64,000 bases of DNA, taken from Labilibaculum sp. K2S (GTDB taxonomy: Bacteria > Bacteroidota > Bacteroidia > Bacteroidales > Marinifilaceae). Under the pieces are notes generated by a model. That model was not told the origin of the DNA, did no database searches, and saw only the letters and a program-made list of their open reading frames with translations. Within the stretch, counting starts at the first letter, position 1. Each line of letters begins with the position of its first letter. Of the stretch, positions 1 through 8,489 are shown one piece after another. A program made the translations under genes and the position numbers. The stretch lies in NCBI RefSeq assembly GCF_030372765.1, contig NZ_JAUCMW010000001.1, positions 124,001 to 188,000 of the forward strand. The letters are read 5' to 3'.

Positions 1-210
1 GATTTTCCAATCAGCTGTTTCATCAATTTTTTGGAACACTTCAATTCCTTTGCTCGATTTCCAGATTTTCTGCATTTTAAGAAAGGTATCTTTGTTTGCA
101 GAATCAGCCTGTATCCACTTTTGGAATTCCTGCTTGTCCTGATCAGAAGAAGTTTCCTCTAAAATGGCCTTTAAAAGCTGCTCATCGATATGTTGATTGT
201 TTTGTTTCAT
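1..210 (-). CDS. FecR-family anti-sigma factor, N-terminal part only
   Basis: The reverse strand reads from an ATG at 210 through the window edge and gives about 70 residues beginning MKQNNQHIDEQLLKAI, with a later ..FQKWIQADSANKD.. stretch. This is the short N-terminal segment typical of Bacteroidota FecR proteins, before the transmembrane helix and FecR domain, which lie outside the window. It follows the ECF sigma gene at 281-856 on the same strand with a 70-base gap, the standard sigma-then-anti-sigma order. It would hold that sigma factor inactive at the inner membrane until a periplasmic signal arrives. The FecR assignment rests on the N-terminal pattern and position, because the diagnostic domain is not visible. 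Confidence 0.75.
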   Translation of the reverse strand, partial: MKQNNQHIDEQLLKAILEETSSDQDKQEFQKWIQADSANKDTFLKMQKIWKSSKGIEVFQKIDETADWKI

Positions 211-280
211 TTTGCTGTTTCTAATGGTATGACAAATAAGAATGACCGCACACGTACTTGAATTCAAAAAAAATAAAAAT

Positions 281-856
281 TTATTTCAGTGCGTTCAATA
301 GGTAAACAATAAGCAGTGATACCAGCATTGGGCCAATTGTTATCCGTAAGCTTTTTAGAGCTTTCGAGATTTGCGTTTCGACAGTACGTTTCGAAAGTCC
401 TAACTGATCTGCAATCTCCTGATTGGTGAAACCCTCTATTCGGTTCAGCTTAAATATTCGCTGGCATTGCTCAGGCAATTCATCAATTGCTTTAAAGAGG
501 GCGTATTCTAATTCTGTCTGTTCTAATATTTTATCAGCTTCCAAGCTAAAACCAGAACTTAAATATTTGATGTTCTCATGATGAGTGGCATGGTTTTTTC
601 TTTGTTTGATGGTATTTAGGCAAGCATTTCGAACCGAAGTAAACAAATGTGCCTTGGCTGAAGTATGAATTTTTACAGATTCCCGATTATCGAACAGATG
701 AACAAAAACATCCTGAACAATTTCCCTTGAATCATCTAAATCGGATAGGAATTTATTGGCGTAAGCCGTTAAAACAGAATAGTGTTCTTTAAAAAGTTGT
801 TCTATTCTTGTTTCCGTCAGGTTTTCGAACTGTTGGGTTTTTAGCGCGTGTTCCAT
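281..856 (-). CDS. ECF RNA polymerase sigma factor (Bacteroidota sigma-70 family)
   Basis: The 191-residue protein has sigma region 2 at about residues 25-90 (HYSVLTAYANKFLSDLDDSREIVQDVFVHLF) and region 4 at about 125-175. Region 4 includes the helix-turn-helix FTNQEIADQLGLSKRTVETQ. Length and motifs fit the ECF factors that Bacteroidota pair with FecR anti-sigma proteins, and the start of a FecR-like gene follows 70 bases downstream. The last 15 or so residues are hydrophobic (MLVSLLIVYLLNALK), a tail common in this subgroup. Target genes are not apparent; no receptor gene is visible on this side of the window. Confidence 0.93.
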   Translation of the reverse strand: MEHALKTQQFENLTETRIEQLFKEHYSVLTAYANKFLSDLDDSREIVQDVFVHLFDNRESVKIHTSAKAHLFTSVRNACLNTIKQRKNHATHHENIKYLSSGFSLEADKILEQTELEYALFKAIDELPEQCQRIFKLNRIEGFTNQEIADQLGLSKRTVETQISKALKSLRITIGPMLVSLLIVYLLNALK

Positions 857-995
857 TTAATTACTAATAGACTGATTTGTGCATGCAATTTTCTTTAAAA
901 GGGGAATTTAACCTCTTTCTAAACAATAGACAATTAAATAGGGGTGGACACGTATCATAAAATGAAAAAAGTTGATTTTTTTGGATAAACCTAGT

Positions 996-1083
996 GCTCC
1001 CACCTTAGGTGAGGAGCCCAATTAAATTATGGTGATACTCTTGTATCTTTTGCTGAGAGCCTCACTTGCAGTGAGACCCTCAG
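996..1083. repeat. Two strong hairpins preceding the 42-bp hairpin array
   Basis: GCTCCCACC at 996-1004 pairs with GGTG plus GGAGC at 1008-1017 around a TTA loop. CTGAG..CTCAC at 1053-1065 pairs with GTGAG..CTCAG at 1071-1083 around TTGCA. Neither is followed by a T-run in a way that suggests a simple terminator. They lie directly before the periodic array, in the gene-free stretch upstream of the sigma factor at 281-856. Function is unknown. Confidence 0.6.
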
Positions 1084-1159
1084 ATTTTGATAAAGTTGAG
1101 AAGTGTCCTGCATGAAAAAGTATCAATTTACCCGGAGCGAAGGCTTTCTTTTCATCATG

Positions 1160-1440
1160 AAGTGCCCTTCGCACTCGGACGAAGGCTTTTTTTTCTTCAT
1201 AAAACCCCTTTCGCTCCAATGCGAAGGCTATTTTTCCTACGTAAAACTCCTTTCGCTCTAATGCGGAGGTCTTTTTCTCATCAAAACACTTGCTTCACAT
1301 CAATGCTAAGGTATTATTCTTATCATTAACCCAGCTCGCATTACTGCGAAGGTATTAGCAAGCAGCTTGGAGAACCATCCGCAAGAAGCGGAAGGACTTT
1401 GGATATCAAAATGTACTCTTCGCTTTAGTGCGAAGTTGAT
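1160..1440. repeat. Degenerate tandem array of hairpins with a period of about 42 bp
   Basis: Short inverted repeats recur with centres near 1175, 1217, 1259, 1299 (weak), 1342, 1385 and 1426. Examples are CCTTCG/CGAAGG (1166-1171/1180-1185), CTTTCGC/GCGAAGG (1208-1214/1221-1227), TCCGC/GCGGA (1378-1392) and CTTCGC/GCGAAG (1418-1435). Arm sequences drift between copies while pairing is mostly kept, including G-T pairs at 1250-1269. T-rich linkers separate the units. Open frames across the array only reflect a period divisible by three. The 776-base gene-free stretch 857-1632 otherwise holds only the terminators near 1526-1611. Confidence 0.65.
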
Positions 1441-1525
1441 TCCATGTACAATTTGGAACAATAAAAGGAAGTGAACTGGAAGTAATTCTTTGCTCGGATA
1501 TATTCTGCTGTGAGCGAGATATAAA

Positions 1526-1553
1526 AACACCGAAACTGGAGGGCTTCGGTGTT
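1526..1553. terminator. Hairpin, possible terminator
   Basis: AACACCGAA at 1526-1534 pairs perfectly with TTCGGTGTT at 1545-1553. It lies between the hairpin array and the end of the gene at 1633. T-runs are weak on both sides, so termination activity is uncertain. Confidence 0.45.
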
Positions 1554-1579
1554 GATTTTGTGCTTGTATTTAATCAATA

Positions 1580-1611
1580 AAAATGGCTTTGCAATTGTAC
1601 AAAGCCATTTT
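1580..1611 (-). terminator. Intrinsic terminator of the DUF819 gene
   Basis: AAAATGGCTTTG at 1580-1591 pairs perfectly with CAAAGCCATTTT at 1600-1611, a 12-bp stem with T-rich flanks. It lies 22 bases beyond the stop of the reverse-strand gene at 1633. Confidence 0.75.
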
Positions 1612-1632
1612 GTTTATATTTTTTGATTCGAT

Positions 1633-2802
1633 CTAGCTTAAATATAAGGCAATGGAAACACCAATAAAGGTACCGATGATGTAACCCAAAATACCAACCA
1701 GAATTCCGGGTGTAACCAGCTTCTTTTGTCCCATAGATGCTGCCATTGGAGCAGCAACCGATGGCCCCATAATGTTTGCTGCCGATGAAATTACCACCTC
1801 GTAAACATCCAGTTTAAAGAGTTTGGCTACAGCGAGCATAAACAGAAAATGGAAGAGCATAATGGTTAGGTAAAATCCCAATACAGCAGGGCCAATGCTA
1901 AATATTTGTGTCATATTGGTAGCTGCACCAATTACCGCCAAAAAGATGTACATCATCCACAAACCAAGCGAAAAGGCTGTGTCTTCCAATGGTTTTAGTC
2001 TCTTTGGAAACAGGTTAGCTGCAAGCACTGCTAAAACTGTAATCACCAATATGCTAAGGTTTAATTTTGTGTGCAATAAGTCTTGAAGATAGGGAGAAAG
2101 AAGGTTTCCCAATCCGGCAATTAAGGCAGCAATAAATACAGAAACGGCTACCCGCTCCAAACTCATTGGGAATTGTGCTTTGTCGGATGATGTGGCAGAT
2201 TCCTCTTCATTTTCTTTCTTAGGTTTCACAAAAAAGCGGGATAAGAACAGGAGAGAAGGAGTAAGGAACAGAAATAGTGTATACAAATTCGATACAAAAT
2301 TATCAACAGCTATAGTTGCCGTAAATAATGGATTGGTGCTGAAATTTAAGATCTCGGCAGCAGCAATAAAATTTACACTTCCACCAATAAGAGTCGCGGC
2401 AATTACACCTGCTGTGTTTCCAGAATCCGGACCTAAATCAATCAGCCAAAATGCAATAAAGCATCCCAGTACAATTCCAATAGCACCCAAAATATAGGCC
2501 ACCAATAGTTTTCCGCTCTCTTTTACAATTTTAAGAATGTTGGAACTGAACAGCAGCATGGGAATAGAAATGGGGATAAAATAGGAGAATACCATATCGT
2601 ATACATCCACTTTAATTGTTGGATTGGATGCTACCGGTACCACACCAGCCATTGCAAGCAGCGACATGGATATCATGGTAACTAAAATTCCGGATAGTTT
2701 GCCAAACCATTTTTTGTGTTCGGAATAAAGACCAAAAGCTGCAGCTCCGGCTATCACGAAAAACAAGGTTAAATTGCTTTCGGGAGATATTAGTGATTGC
2801 AT
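1633..2802 (-). CDS. DUF819 family integral membrane protein
   Basis: The protein is a polytopic membrane protein of about 389 residues. About ten hydrophobic helices are visible, with a charged cytoplasmic loop (FFVKPKKENEEESATSSDKAQ) in the middle and conserved small-residue segments such as AATLIGGSVNFIAAAEIL and SSAANIMGPSVAAPMAASMG. These features match DUF819 (YjcL-like), whose substrate is not established. An upstream in-frame ATG at 2859 would add 19 residues; the start at 2802 (MQSLISPESNL) is preferred because the family begins just before the first helix. It is a single-gene unit with a terminator on each side. A transport function is inferred from topology only. Confidence 0.85.
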   Translation of the reverse strand: MQSLISPESNLTLFFVIAGAAAFGLYSEHKKWFGKLSGILVTMISMSLLAMAGVVPVASNPTIKVDVYDMVFSYFIPISIPMLLFSSNILKIVKESGKLLVAYILGAIGIVLGCFIAFWLIDLGPDSGNTAGVIAATLIGGSVNFIAAAEILNFSTNPLFTATIAVDNFVSNLYTLFLFLTPSLLFLSRFFVKPKKENEEESATSSDKAQFPMSLERVAVSVFIAALIAGLGNLLSPYLQDLLHTKLNLSILVITVLAVLAANLFPKRLKPLEDTAFSLGLWMMYIFLAVIGAATNMTQIFSIGPAVLGFYLTIMLFHFLFMLAVAKLFKLDVYEVVISSAANIMGPSVAAPMAASMGQKKLVTPGILVGILGYIIGTFIGVSIALYLS

Positions 2803-2911
2803 AGTTGATTGATTTAGATTAAGAGGAACGAATATATTTCGATTTTTGCCGAAATGCAAAGAATCAGGCTTATTTATTGTTGGCAGGTATAGAGTTTATC
2901 CTTAAAAAAAG

Positions 2912-2940
2912 AACCTCAAATCCATTTTGGTTTTGAGGTT
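2912..2940 (-). terminator. Intrinsic terminator of the DEAD-box helicase gene
   Basis: AACCTCAAA at 2912-2920 pairs with TTTGAGGTT at 2932-2940, flanked by A-runs on one side and T-rich sequence on the other. It lies just past the helicase stop at 2959 and before the next reverse-strand gene. Confidence 0.75.
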
Positions 2941-2958
2941 TTATTTATTTCGTATTGC

Positions 2959-4239
2959 TTACTTTTTTTTCTTTTTCGCTGTCTTTTTCGCAGGAGTTTT
3001 CTTTTTCACACTTTTCTTTTTCGGATTTTGCAGAAAATCTTCTGCTTCATCCATTAGTTCTTTCAAGCTTTTCGAGTAATCTTCAGAAAAGTCGATAGTT
3101 GCAGTGTATTCTCCTTTGGATATGTCCATTACCTGAATTTCGGTGCCGGTAAACTCTTCAATTTCAGCTAATAATTGTTTTTCATCTGTTGGGTCGCAGA
3201 AAGAAATGGCCAAACCTTTTTGAACACCACGTCCGGTTCTACCCACACGGTGAACGTAATTTTCGGCAACATCGGGCATGTCGTAATTTACCACATAATC
3301 AACATTGGGAATGTCGATACCACGTGCACTAACATCTGTTGCGATCAAGATTTTGACTTTTCCCGTTTTAAAAGCATTTAAGGCAATTAAACGATCATCC
3401 TGTTCGCGGTCTCCATGAATGGTTTGTGTTTCTATTCCTACACGTTCCATGGCTTTGTGAACACGTTCCGCTCTTACTTTGGTTCGCACAAAAACCAGTA
3501 TTTTACTTTCCTGATGTTCCTTAATCATTCGTTCCAAAAAGAAACGTTTATCATCCATTTTCACAAAAGCAACACCATGCTCTACGTTCTTGGATACAGG
3601 ATCTTTAGGTGAAATTTGAATACGAATTGCACTTCGAACCAACGAATAAGCCAGTTTTTTAATTTTGGGTGTAATGGTCGCTGAAAAAAATAAGGTTTGA
3701 CGATTCCTTGGAAGAAAACGAATCAAATCCTGAATGTCTTTTATAAAACCTAAATCCAACATATGATCGGCTTCATCCAAAACCAGAGTTTCTACCTTAT
3801 CAAGCTGAATAAATCCCTGACTGGTTAAATCGAACATTCTGCCGGGCGTTGTAATTAATACGTCGATTCCACCTTGTAAACTTGCAATTTGAGGAGCTTG
3901 TTCAACACCTCCGAACACACAAAAACTTGTTACTTTGGTATGCTTTCCAATTTTTTGAAAAACTTCGGTAATTTGAATGGCGAGCTCGCGGGTAGGAACC
4001 ATTACAACACATTTAATGCCGTTGCTGCTTTTGTTATTCTTAGCTTTGTGCAGCTTATCGATAATAGGAATCGCAAATGCAGCTGTTTTTCCTGTTCCGG
4101 TTTGTGCAATGGCAAGCACATCTTCTCCTCGTACAATTGGAGGAATGGCTTTAAATTGAATGTCGGTAGGTCTGTTAAAACCCAAACCTTCTAGATTTCT
4201 TTTAATATCGGGGGAAAAACTATATTGACTAAATTTCAT
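2959..4239 (-). CDS. DEAD/DEAH-box ATP-dependent RNA helicase
   Basis: The 426-residue protein carries the full helicase set in order: a Q-motif region (GFNRPTDIQFKAIP), motif I AQTGTGKT, Ia PTRELA, Ib TPGR, II DEAD, III SAT, V ARGID and VI HRVGRTGR. The two RecA-like domains occupy about residues 1-370. A lysine-rich tail (KKKSVKKKTPAKKTAKKKKK) probably adds RNA affinity. It should unwind short RNA duplexes during ribosome assembly or RNA decay, like RhlE-type proteins. RhlE is the closest label by architecture, but the exact orthology is not settled here. It is monocistronic, with an intrinsic terminator downstream. Confidence 0.95.
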   Translation of the reverse strand: MKFSQYSFSPDIKRNLEGLGFNRPTDIQFKAIPPIVRGEDVLAIAQTGTGKTAAFAIPIIDKLHKAKNNKSSNGIKCVVMVPTRELAIQITEVFQKIGKHTKVTSFCVFGGVEQAPQIASLQGGIDVLITTPGRMFDLTSQGFIQLDKVETLVLDEADHMLDLGFIKDIQDLIRFLPRNRQTLFFSATITPKIKKLAYSLVRSAIRIQISPKDPVSKNVEHGVAFVKMDDKRFFLERMIKEHQESKILVFVRTKVRAERVHKAMERVGIETQTIHGDREQDDRLIALNAFKTGKVKILIATDVSARGIDIPNVDYVVNYDMPDVAENYVHRVGRTGRGVQKGLAISFCDPTDEKQLLAEIEEFTGTEIQVMDISKGEYTATIDFSEDYSKSLKELMDEAEDFLQNPKKKSVKKKTPAKKTAKKKKK

Positions 4240-4333
4240 TTTTTGTATTCAGATGATTTTATCGTGCAAAGATAGGTGTAAAATATGGTTTTGTTGAATT
4301 CCTAAGAAGCTTGTTGCTAAAAGGGAATATCAT

Positions 4334-5338
4334 TTATGCTTTTGCTGCTTTTTCCAAAGTTTTGGTTTCTGTCCAATATCTGAAATAGCCGTAACCACCA
4401 ATTACAATGGTACCAATAAATGTTAATCCATTGGAAAGAATTCCAAAGCTGATTCCCGCATTTGGATCCAATTGAAAGGCAAGGAATAACTGCAGAAGTA
4501 AGAAATGAGTTGTTCCAATTCCTCCGGGACTTGGCAAAGCCCAGCCGATTCCGCCAATAAACAGAATCACAATTGCAAAACTGAATGAGTATCCTGATGT
4601 TTCAGGCAAACAAAGCAGATAGATGTAATTTAAGACAACGAGCATTGTCCAGATTAGTAATGTTAATACAATAAACTGGAATCTTTTCTTAAGAAGCAAG
4701 CCTTGCTTAAGCGATAGAAACATACTTTGTAAGAATTCAACGATCTTTTTTACTGGACGCCGCTCTGATTTTTTTATTCTGCGTAAGCTAACTAAGAAAA
4801 GGATAAAAAGAACAAGTATGGAAATTGGAATTACATACAAATAGCGGTAGCCGTAAATATGAGAAATTCCACCAATAGTAGAGTCCATAATTCCTTGTAA
4901 ACGATCCAGTTCAATCCAGAATACAGCAAACACACCAAGACCCAAAATCAGTAAATCGTAAGCCCGTTCGGCCATAACGCTTCCCATAGATACAGAAACC
5001 GGAACGTTAGTTGTTTTTTGCAGAGATGTGCAACGAATTATTTCTCCTAATTTTGGAGTGAAACTATTCACGAAGTAGCCAAGCAGTACCGAGGTTAGTA
5101 CTTTATCCGATTTTGGTTTTTCTCCGGATTCTTCAATAAGCAGCTTCCAACGCAAGGCCCGCAGGTAAAAAATGATGAATAAACATACGAAGCTAAGCAG
5201 TATAAAAAAATAGTCAGCATTTGCTAAGCTTTCCCATACCGGAGCCATTGGTTTTTCACGCAAAGTGAGAAACAGGAATACGGAACCAATTAGTATTCCA
5301 ATTGAATTTTGTATTATTTTTTTTATTCGACTTCCCAT
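4334..5338 (-). CDS. UPF0104 / LPG-synthase-TM family flippase-like membrane protein
   Basis: The 334-residue protein has about eight membrane helices. It carries family motifs such as ALRWKLLI near residue 65, VNSFTPKLGEIIRC near 90 and ALPSPGGIGTTHFLLLQ near 270. This matches the transmembrane (flippase) domain of lysylphosphatidylglycerol synthases and UPF0104 proteins. The soluble aminoacyl-transferase domain of MprF is absent, so lipid aminoacylation is not supported. It probably moves or binds a lipid in the inner membrane; the substrate is unknown. A basic loop (LRRIKKSERRPVKK) faces the cytoplasm. Confidence 0.85.
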   Translation of the reverse strand: MGSRIKKIIQNSIGILIGSVFLFLTLREKPMAPVWESLANADYFFILLSFVCLFIIFYLRALRWKLLIEESGEKPKSDKVLTSVLLGYFVNSFTPKLGEIIRCTSLQKTTNVPVSVSMGSVMAERAYDLLILGLGVFAVFWIELDRLQGIMDSTIGGISHIYGYRYLYVIPISILVLFILFLVSLRRIKKSERRPVKKIVEFLQSMFLSLKQGLLLKKRFQFIVLTLLIWTMLVVLNYIYLLCLPETSGYSFSFAIVILFIGGIGWALPSPGGIGTTHFLLLQLFLAFQLDPNAGISFGILSNGLTFIGTIVIGGYGYFRYWTETKTLEKAAKA

Positions 5339-5440
5339 TTAATGAAGTTACTGATTTATTATTTTTTTGTAAAGAAATACAAAAATAGGAAGACTTTTAG
5401 AATATTTTGTTTCCATAGGAAGTATTATAACAAGATGCGG

Positions 5441-5851
5441 TTATTTCCTGATGGTTTGATAAGCTTCCTTCAGCCAGTTTTTTAGTTGTTGATCAAACTC
5501 GGATAATCCGCCAAGGGCAATGCGGTGAAGTACGCGGTTTTTAGATATTCGTTTGCACAGATAAATTGGAAATTGATCTTCTTCCCGTAGCAGTTGAAAC
5601 TCCAATATCAGATGATTTTTTTTTGTGTATATGGATAAAAAAGTTGCACCTGTCTTACATTGAATACAGGTCTTTAAATAAATAATTTCAAGCTTTTCGA
5701 ATGTTATCAGATAGGATAGAAGTGCTTCAAATAATTCTGAAGTATCCGGACTCATTTTTTGTAAATGAGTCTCTTTATCGGTAATAAAGCACGAGTGATA
5801 TTGGTTTGGACCCGATAATTTTCTTTTGCAGTTAGGACAAATGTATGTCAT
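5441..5851 (-). CDS. Small zinc-ribbon protein with DUF5655-like domain
   Basis: The 136-residue protein starts with a zinc-ribbon-like CPNC motif (YICPNCKRKL) and a further Cys in YHSCF. A region resembling DUF5655 follows (residues about 40-130, ending LKNWLKEAYQTIRK), including KTGATFLSIYTKKNHLILEF. Function is unknown; DUF5655 domains also occur in putative nucleic-acid-associated and DUF4287-linked proteins. It ends 102 bases from the UPF0104 gene and lies 14 bases after the STN protein at 5866-7449 on the same strand, so it may be the last gene of the sigma/FecR operon. Confidence 0.7.
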   Translation of the reverse strand: MTYICPNCKRKLSGPNQYHSCFITDKETHLQKMSPDTSELFEALLSYLITFEKLEIIYLKTCIQCKTGATFLSIYTKKNHLILEFQLLREEDQFPIYLCKRISKNRVLHRIALGGLSEFDQQLKNWLKEAYQTIRK

Positions 5852-5865
5852 TGATAATTTAAATT

Positions 5866-7449
5866 CTATTCAGATTTGCTTGTATCCATTGCAACTTGTT
5901 GCATACTGCTGCTGATTCTTTTGATAGCTTCTTTAATATTGTCTTCGGGTTTAATAAATGTCTGGTTGCCCCAGAACTTTGGATCGTAACTTAGTTTTTC
6001 AGTGGAAAGAATTGTTGTTGGCGCGATTGTTTCGCGATGCTTAAATTTTCTAACATTGATAGTGTCTAATTTTGTTGTTGCCATTTCGAAAGTTGTAGAG
6101 AAAGTTTGTGAAAACAATTTTCTTTTGTTCTTCACTTTAAATTTTAAATTCCCAAGTGTGTGATTCAAGAAATACTTTCCATCTATATTACGATAGTTTA
6201 CGGAGTATAAAACCAGCGTAGGTCTTACTTTTGTTTTTGGATTTCCCTTACTAATAAATCGGTCGGAAAGTTCGGATAATCGATCTTGATTATAGCCAAA
6301 TTCTGCACCAATAATTGCTAAACTTCTGGTTTCAATAATGAGTTTTCCTTCTAAAAGAGGCTGGCTTATGTGTTGTTTAGGCTTAAAATCAATAATATAA
6401 ACAGATTTATTGTTGAATGTACTGATATCGGATAAACGGTAGGTGTATAGATCCATAAATTCAGGATCAAGAAATTCGGGGCGGTTTTTTACAATGTCCA
6501 ACATCAAACAGCCTTGAATGCCTCCTTTTAATCGAAATGATATGGTATCCAAACGGGATACATCATAAATTTTGCGGCTCTTAAATATTTTCACTCTATC
6601 TGTCAGCTCATTTTCGACGTAAGGATTTTTGTAAATTTCCAAAACAGATTCAAGGTAAATCATATACTTACTGTTTTTATGCACAGATTCCCGATAGAAC
6701 GAGGTAAGATTGGAAGCGTTTTGCGGATAATTGATTTCTATTCTGTTGACAGCAGCTTTTAGTATTGATTTGGGGTCGTTGTTTCGAATCACCACTTCCT
6801 GAAGCGAAATAAAATCCTCTTTTAGTTTAATTTGAAGTTTGGTATTTGAGATATCTGAAACAGGGATTTCGAAATTTTTAAATCCAACATAGGATACAAC
6901 AAGCGTGTCTTTACTATTTTCCGATGAAAGTGTAAGGGCAAATTCCCCATCCTGATTACTAATTGTGCCAATATGTTTGCCTCTAATACCAATACTTGCG
7001 TATGGCAGAGATATTTTAGCCGATTGATTTGTTACTTTACCACTAATGTTTCGGTACGAAATGTAAGGAATCATAGTTGAAGTAAGAGGTTTATCTGTTT
7101 TGTATTTTGTGGGAACAATGATAATATGCCTGTTTACTACTTGAAAGGTAAGGCTGGTATCCTGCACTATTTTTCTCAGTAAAATTTCAAATTCAACTTC
7201 ATCAGCTTTTAAACTAAGCTTCTTTTTATTTGTAAATAAATTAGAATTATAAGTGAAATAGCAATTGTTTTTTGTCGCAATAGAATCCAAGGCATCATTA
7301 ATGCTTAGTTCCGAAAGATCAACTGAAATTTTGTTTTGTAAGAGCGAATTCTGTGCGTTGACTTTTTGAGTGAAACATACCATAAGTAAAAGCAGAGCAT
7401 TTAAAATGATGCTTTGTACTAAAATCGGATATGTTTTTCTTCTTTTCAT
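5866..7449 (-). CDS. STN plus CarboxypepD-regulatory domain protein without TonB barrel
   Basis: The 527-residue protein has a signal peptide (residues about 1-33, ending KVNAQ) and then an STN/secretin-N domain (about 38-110, ISVDLSELSINDALDSIA). A CarboxypepD_reg-like beta domain follows (about 133-215, ISGKVTNQ..LPYASIGIRGK). A region of about 300 residues follows, with FYRESVHKNSKYMIYLE and a conserved FWGNQTFI near the C-terminus. No TonB-receptor plug or barrel is present, although the position after sigma and FecR is where a FecA-type receptor usually sits. The C-terminal region is clearly related to the protein at 9274-10575. It is predicted to be periplasmic or outer-membrane associated and to pass a signal to FecR through the STN domain; the ligand is unknown. 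Confidence 0.82.
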   Translation of the reverse strand: MKRRKTYPILVQSIILNALLLLMVCFTQKVNAQNSLLQNKISVDLSELSINDALDSIATKNNCYFTYNSNLFTNKKKLSLKADEVEFEILLRKIVQDTSLTFQVVNRHIIIVPTKYKTDKPLTSTMIPYISYRNISGKVTNQSAKISLPYASIGIRGKHIGTISNQDGEFALTLSSENSKDTLVVSYVGFKNFEIPVSDISNTKLQIKLKEDFISLQEVVIRNNDPKSILKAAVNRIEINYPQNASNLTSFYRESVHKNSKYMIYLESVLEIYKNPYVENELTDRVKIFKSRKIYDVSRLDTISFRLKGGIQGCLMLDIVKNRPEFLDPEFMDLYTYRLSDISTFNNKSVYIIDFKPKQHISQPLLEGKLIIETRSLAIIGAEFGYNQDRLSELSDRFISKGNPKTKVRPTLVLYSVNYRNIDGKYFLNHTLGNLKFKVKNKRKLFSQTFSTTFEMATTKLDTINVRKFKHRETIAPTTILSTEKLSYDPKFWGNQTFIKPEDNIKEAIKRISSSMQQVAMDTSKSE

Positions 7450-7461
7450 TTTAGAAATAAA

Positions 7462-8484
7462 TTATTTCAGTTCTTTTTTTATCGTAATTTGAGAACCACT
7501 CTTCTCATATGTCAGGTTATGTGGCCGGCATAAGTTTTCCAGAACGTCATTAAGTGGTGTTTTATTAAATGATGTGGTGATCGGTAAATTTTGAATTGCT
7601 GTGTCGTTAAATTGAATGTTAACCTGATAGGTTCGGTTAATAACCTTAGATACATCTTGTAAACTCATCGCTTTAAACACCATCAACTGAGTTTTCCAGG
7701 AAAGATAGTTTTCATCGTTTTGTGTTCTTTTTTCCAGAAAATCTTCCTGTAAAACTCCAAAATCGCCCTTTTCCAGAATAATTTTATTATCAGGTTCTTT
7801 TGCAAGTGAGAATTGAACCTTACCCGATTCAACCAAAACTTCAACATGTTTATTGGAAGCATTCACGTTGAAGGAGGTACCTAAAACTTTAATTTCAGCA
7901 TTGCCCACTGAGATGATGAATGGTTTATCAGGATTTTTAGCAATTGAGAAAAACGCTTCCCCGGTTAATTTTACCCTTCTTTCTTTTCCTGCAAATGATC
8001 TTTCGTAAACCAATTCCGATTTGCCATTAAGTGTTACAATAGAACCATCAGCCAATATAATGGATTTACCACTTTCATTTAATTCTGATGAAATACTTTG
8101 GTAAGGAGCAAATTTGTCATTGTAAATATGATATGATGCAAATCCAAGGCCAATGGCAATAATTAGCATGGCTGCAATCTGTATAAGTTTTTTAGTGTTT
8201 TGGAGCGAAAATAAGGGAATTACCTTGGTGGTATTTGCCTTTTTAAGATCGCTTAAATTGGATTTTACTGCCGACCAGGCAACATCAACATTAAATTGTT
8301 GTTGAATTTCGTTAACCTCTTGAATTAGATCCAAATCTTTATCGGATGCAGATACAATTTCTGCATACGTAGGATTGGAATCAATCAACTTTTCAAATGC
8401 CAATTTTTCCTCTGCATTCATCTCTCCACTAAGGTATTTCGAAATGATTTCCCACTCTATTTTATGTGATGTATTTTCTTTCAT
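7462..8484 (-). CDS. FecR-family anti-sigma factor
   Basis: The 340-residue protein has a cytoplasmic N-terminal segment, one transmembrane helix at about residues 98-120 (IQIAAMLIIAIGLGFASYHI) and a periplasmic FecR domain. That domain carries RRVKLTGEAFFSIAKNPDKP and a VLGTSFNV motif. A C-terminal DUF4974 domain ends in LTYEKSGSQITI. It should bind and inhibit the sigma factor encoded six bases upstream (8490-9044) and be released by the STN protein encoded 13 bases downstream. Tight spacing supports a sigma-FecR-STN operon. Confidence 0.95.
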   Translation of the reverse strand: MKENTSHKIEWEIISKYLSGEMNAEEKLAFEKLIDSNPTYAEIVSASDKDLDLIQEVNEIQQQFNVDVAWSAVKSNLSDLKKANTTKVIPLFSLQNTKKLIQIAAMLIIAIGLGFASYHIYNDKFAPYQSISSELNESGKSIILADGSIVTLNGKSELVYERSFAGKERRVKLTGEAFFSIAKNPDKPFIISVGNAEIKVLGTSFNVNASNKHVEVLVESGKVQFSLAKEPDNKIILEKGDFGVLQEDFLEKRTQNDENYLSWKTQLMVFKAMSLQDVSKVINRTYQVNIQFNDTAIQNLPITTSFNKTPLNDVLENLCRPHNLTYEKSGSQITIKKELK

Positions 8485-8489
8485 TTTGT

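Noticed and set aside
929-955. GACAATT and AGGGGT near the first sigma gene as another copy of the 26-bp element
   Set aside because: The second block is on the wrong strand and spacing does not fit.
1087-1329. 80-residue forward frame with repeated RRLFF/TPFA motifs, and a 65-residue reverse frame at 1022-1219
   Set aside because: The repetition comes from the ~42-bp hairpin array (divisible by three); no start context or homology.
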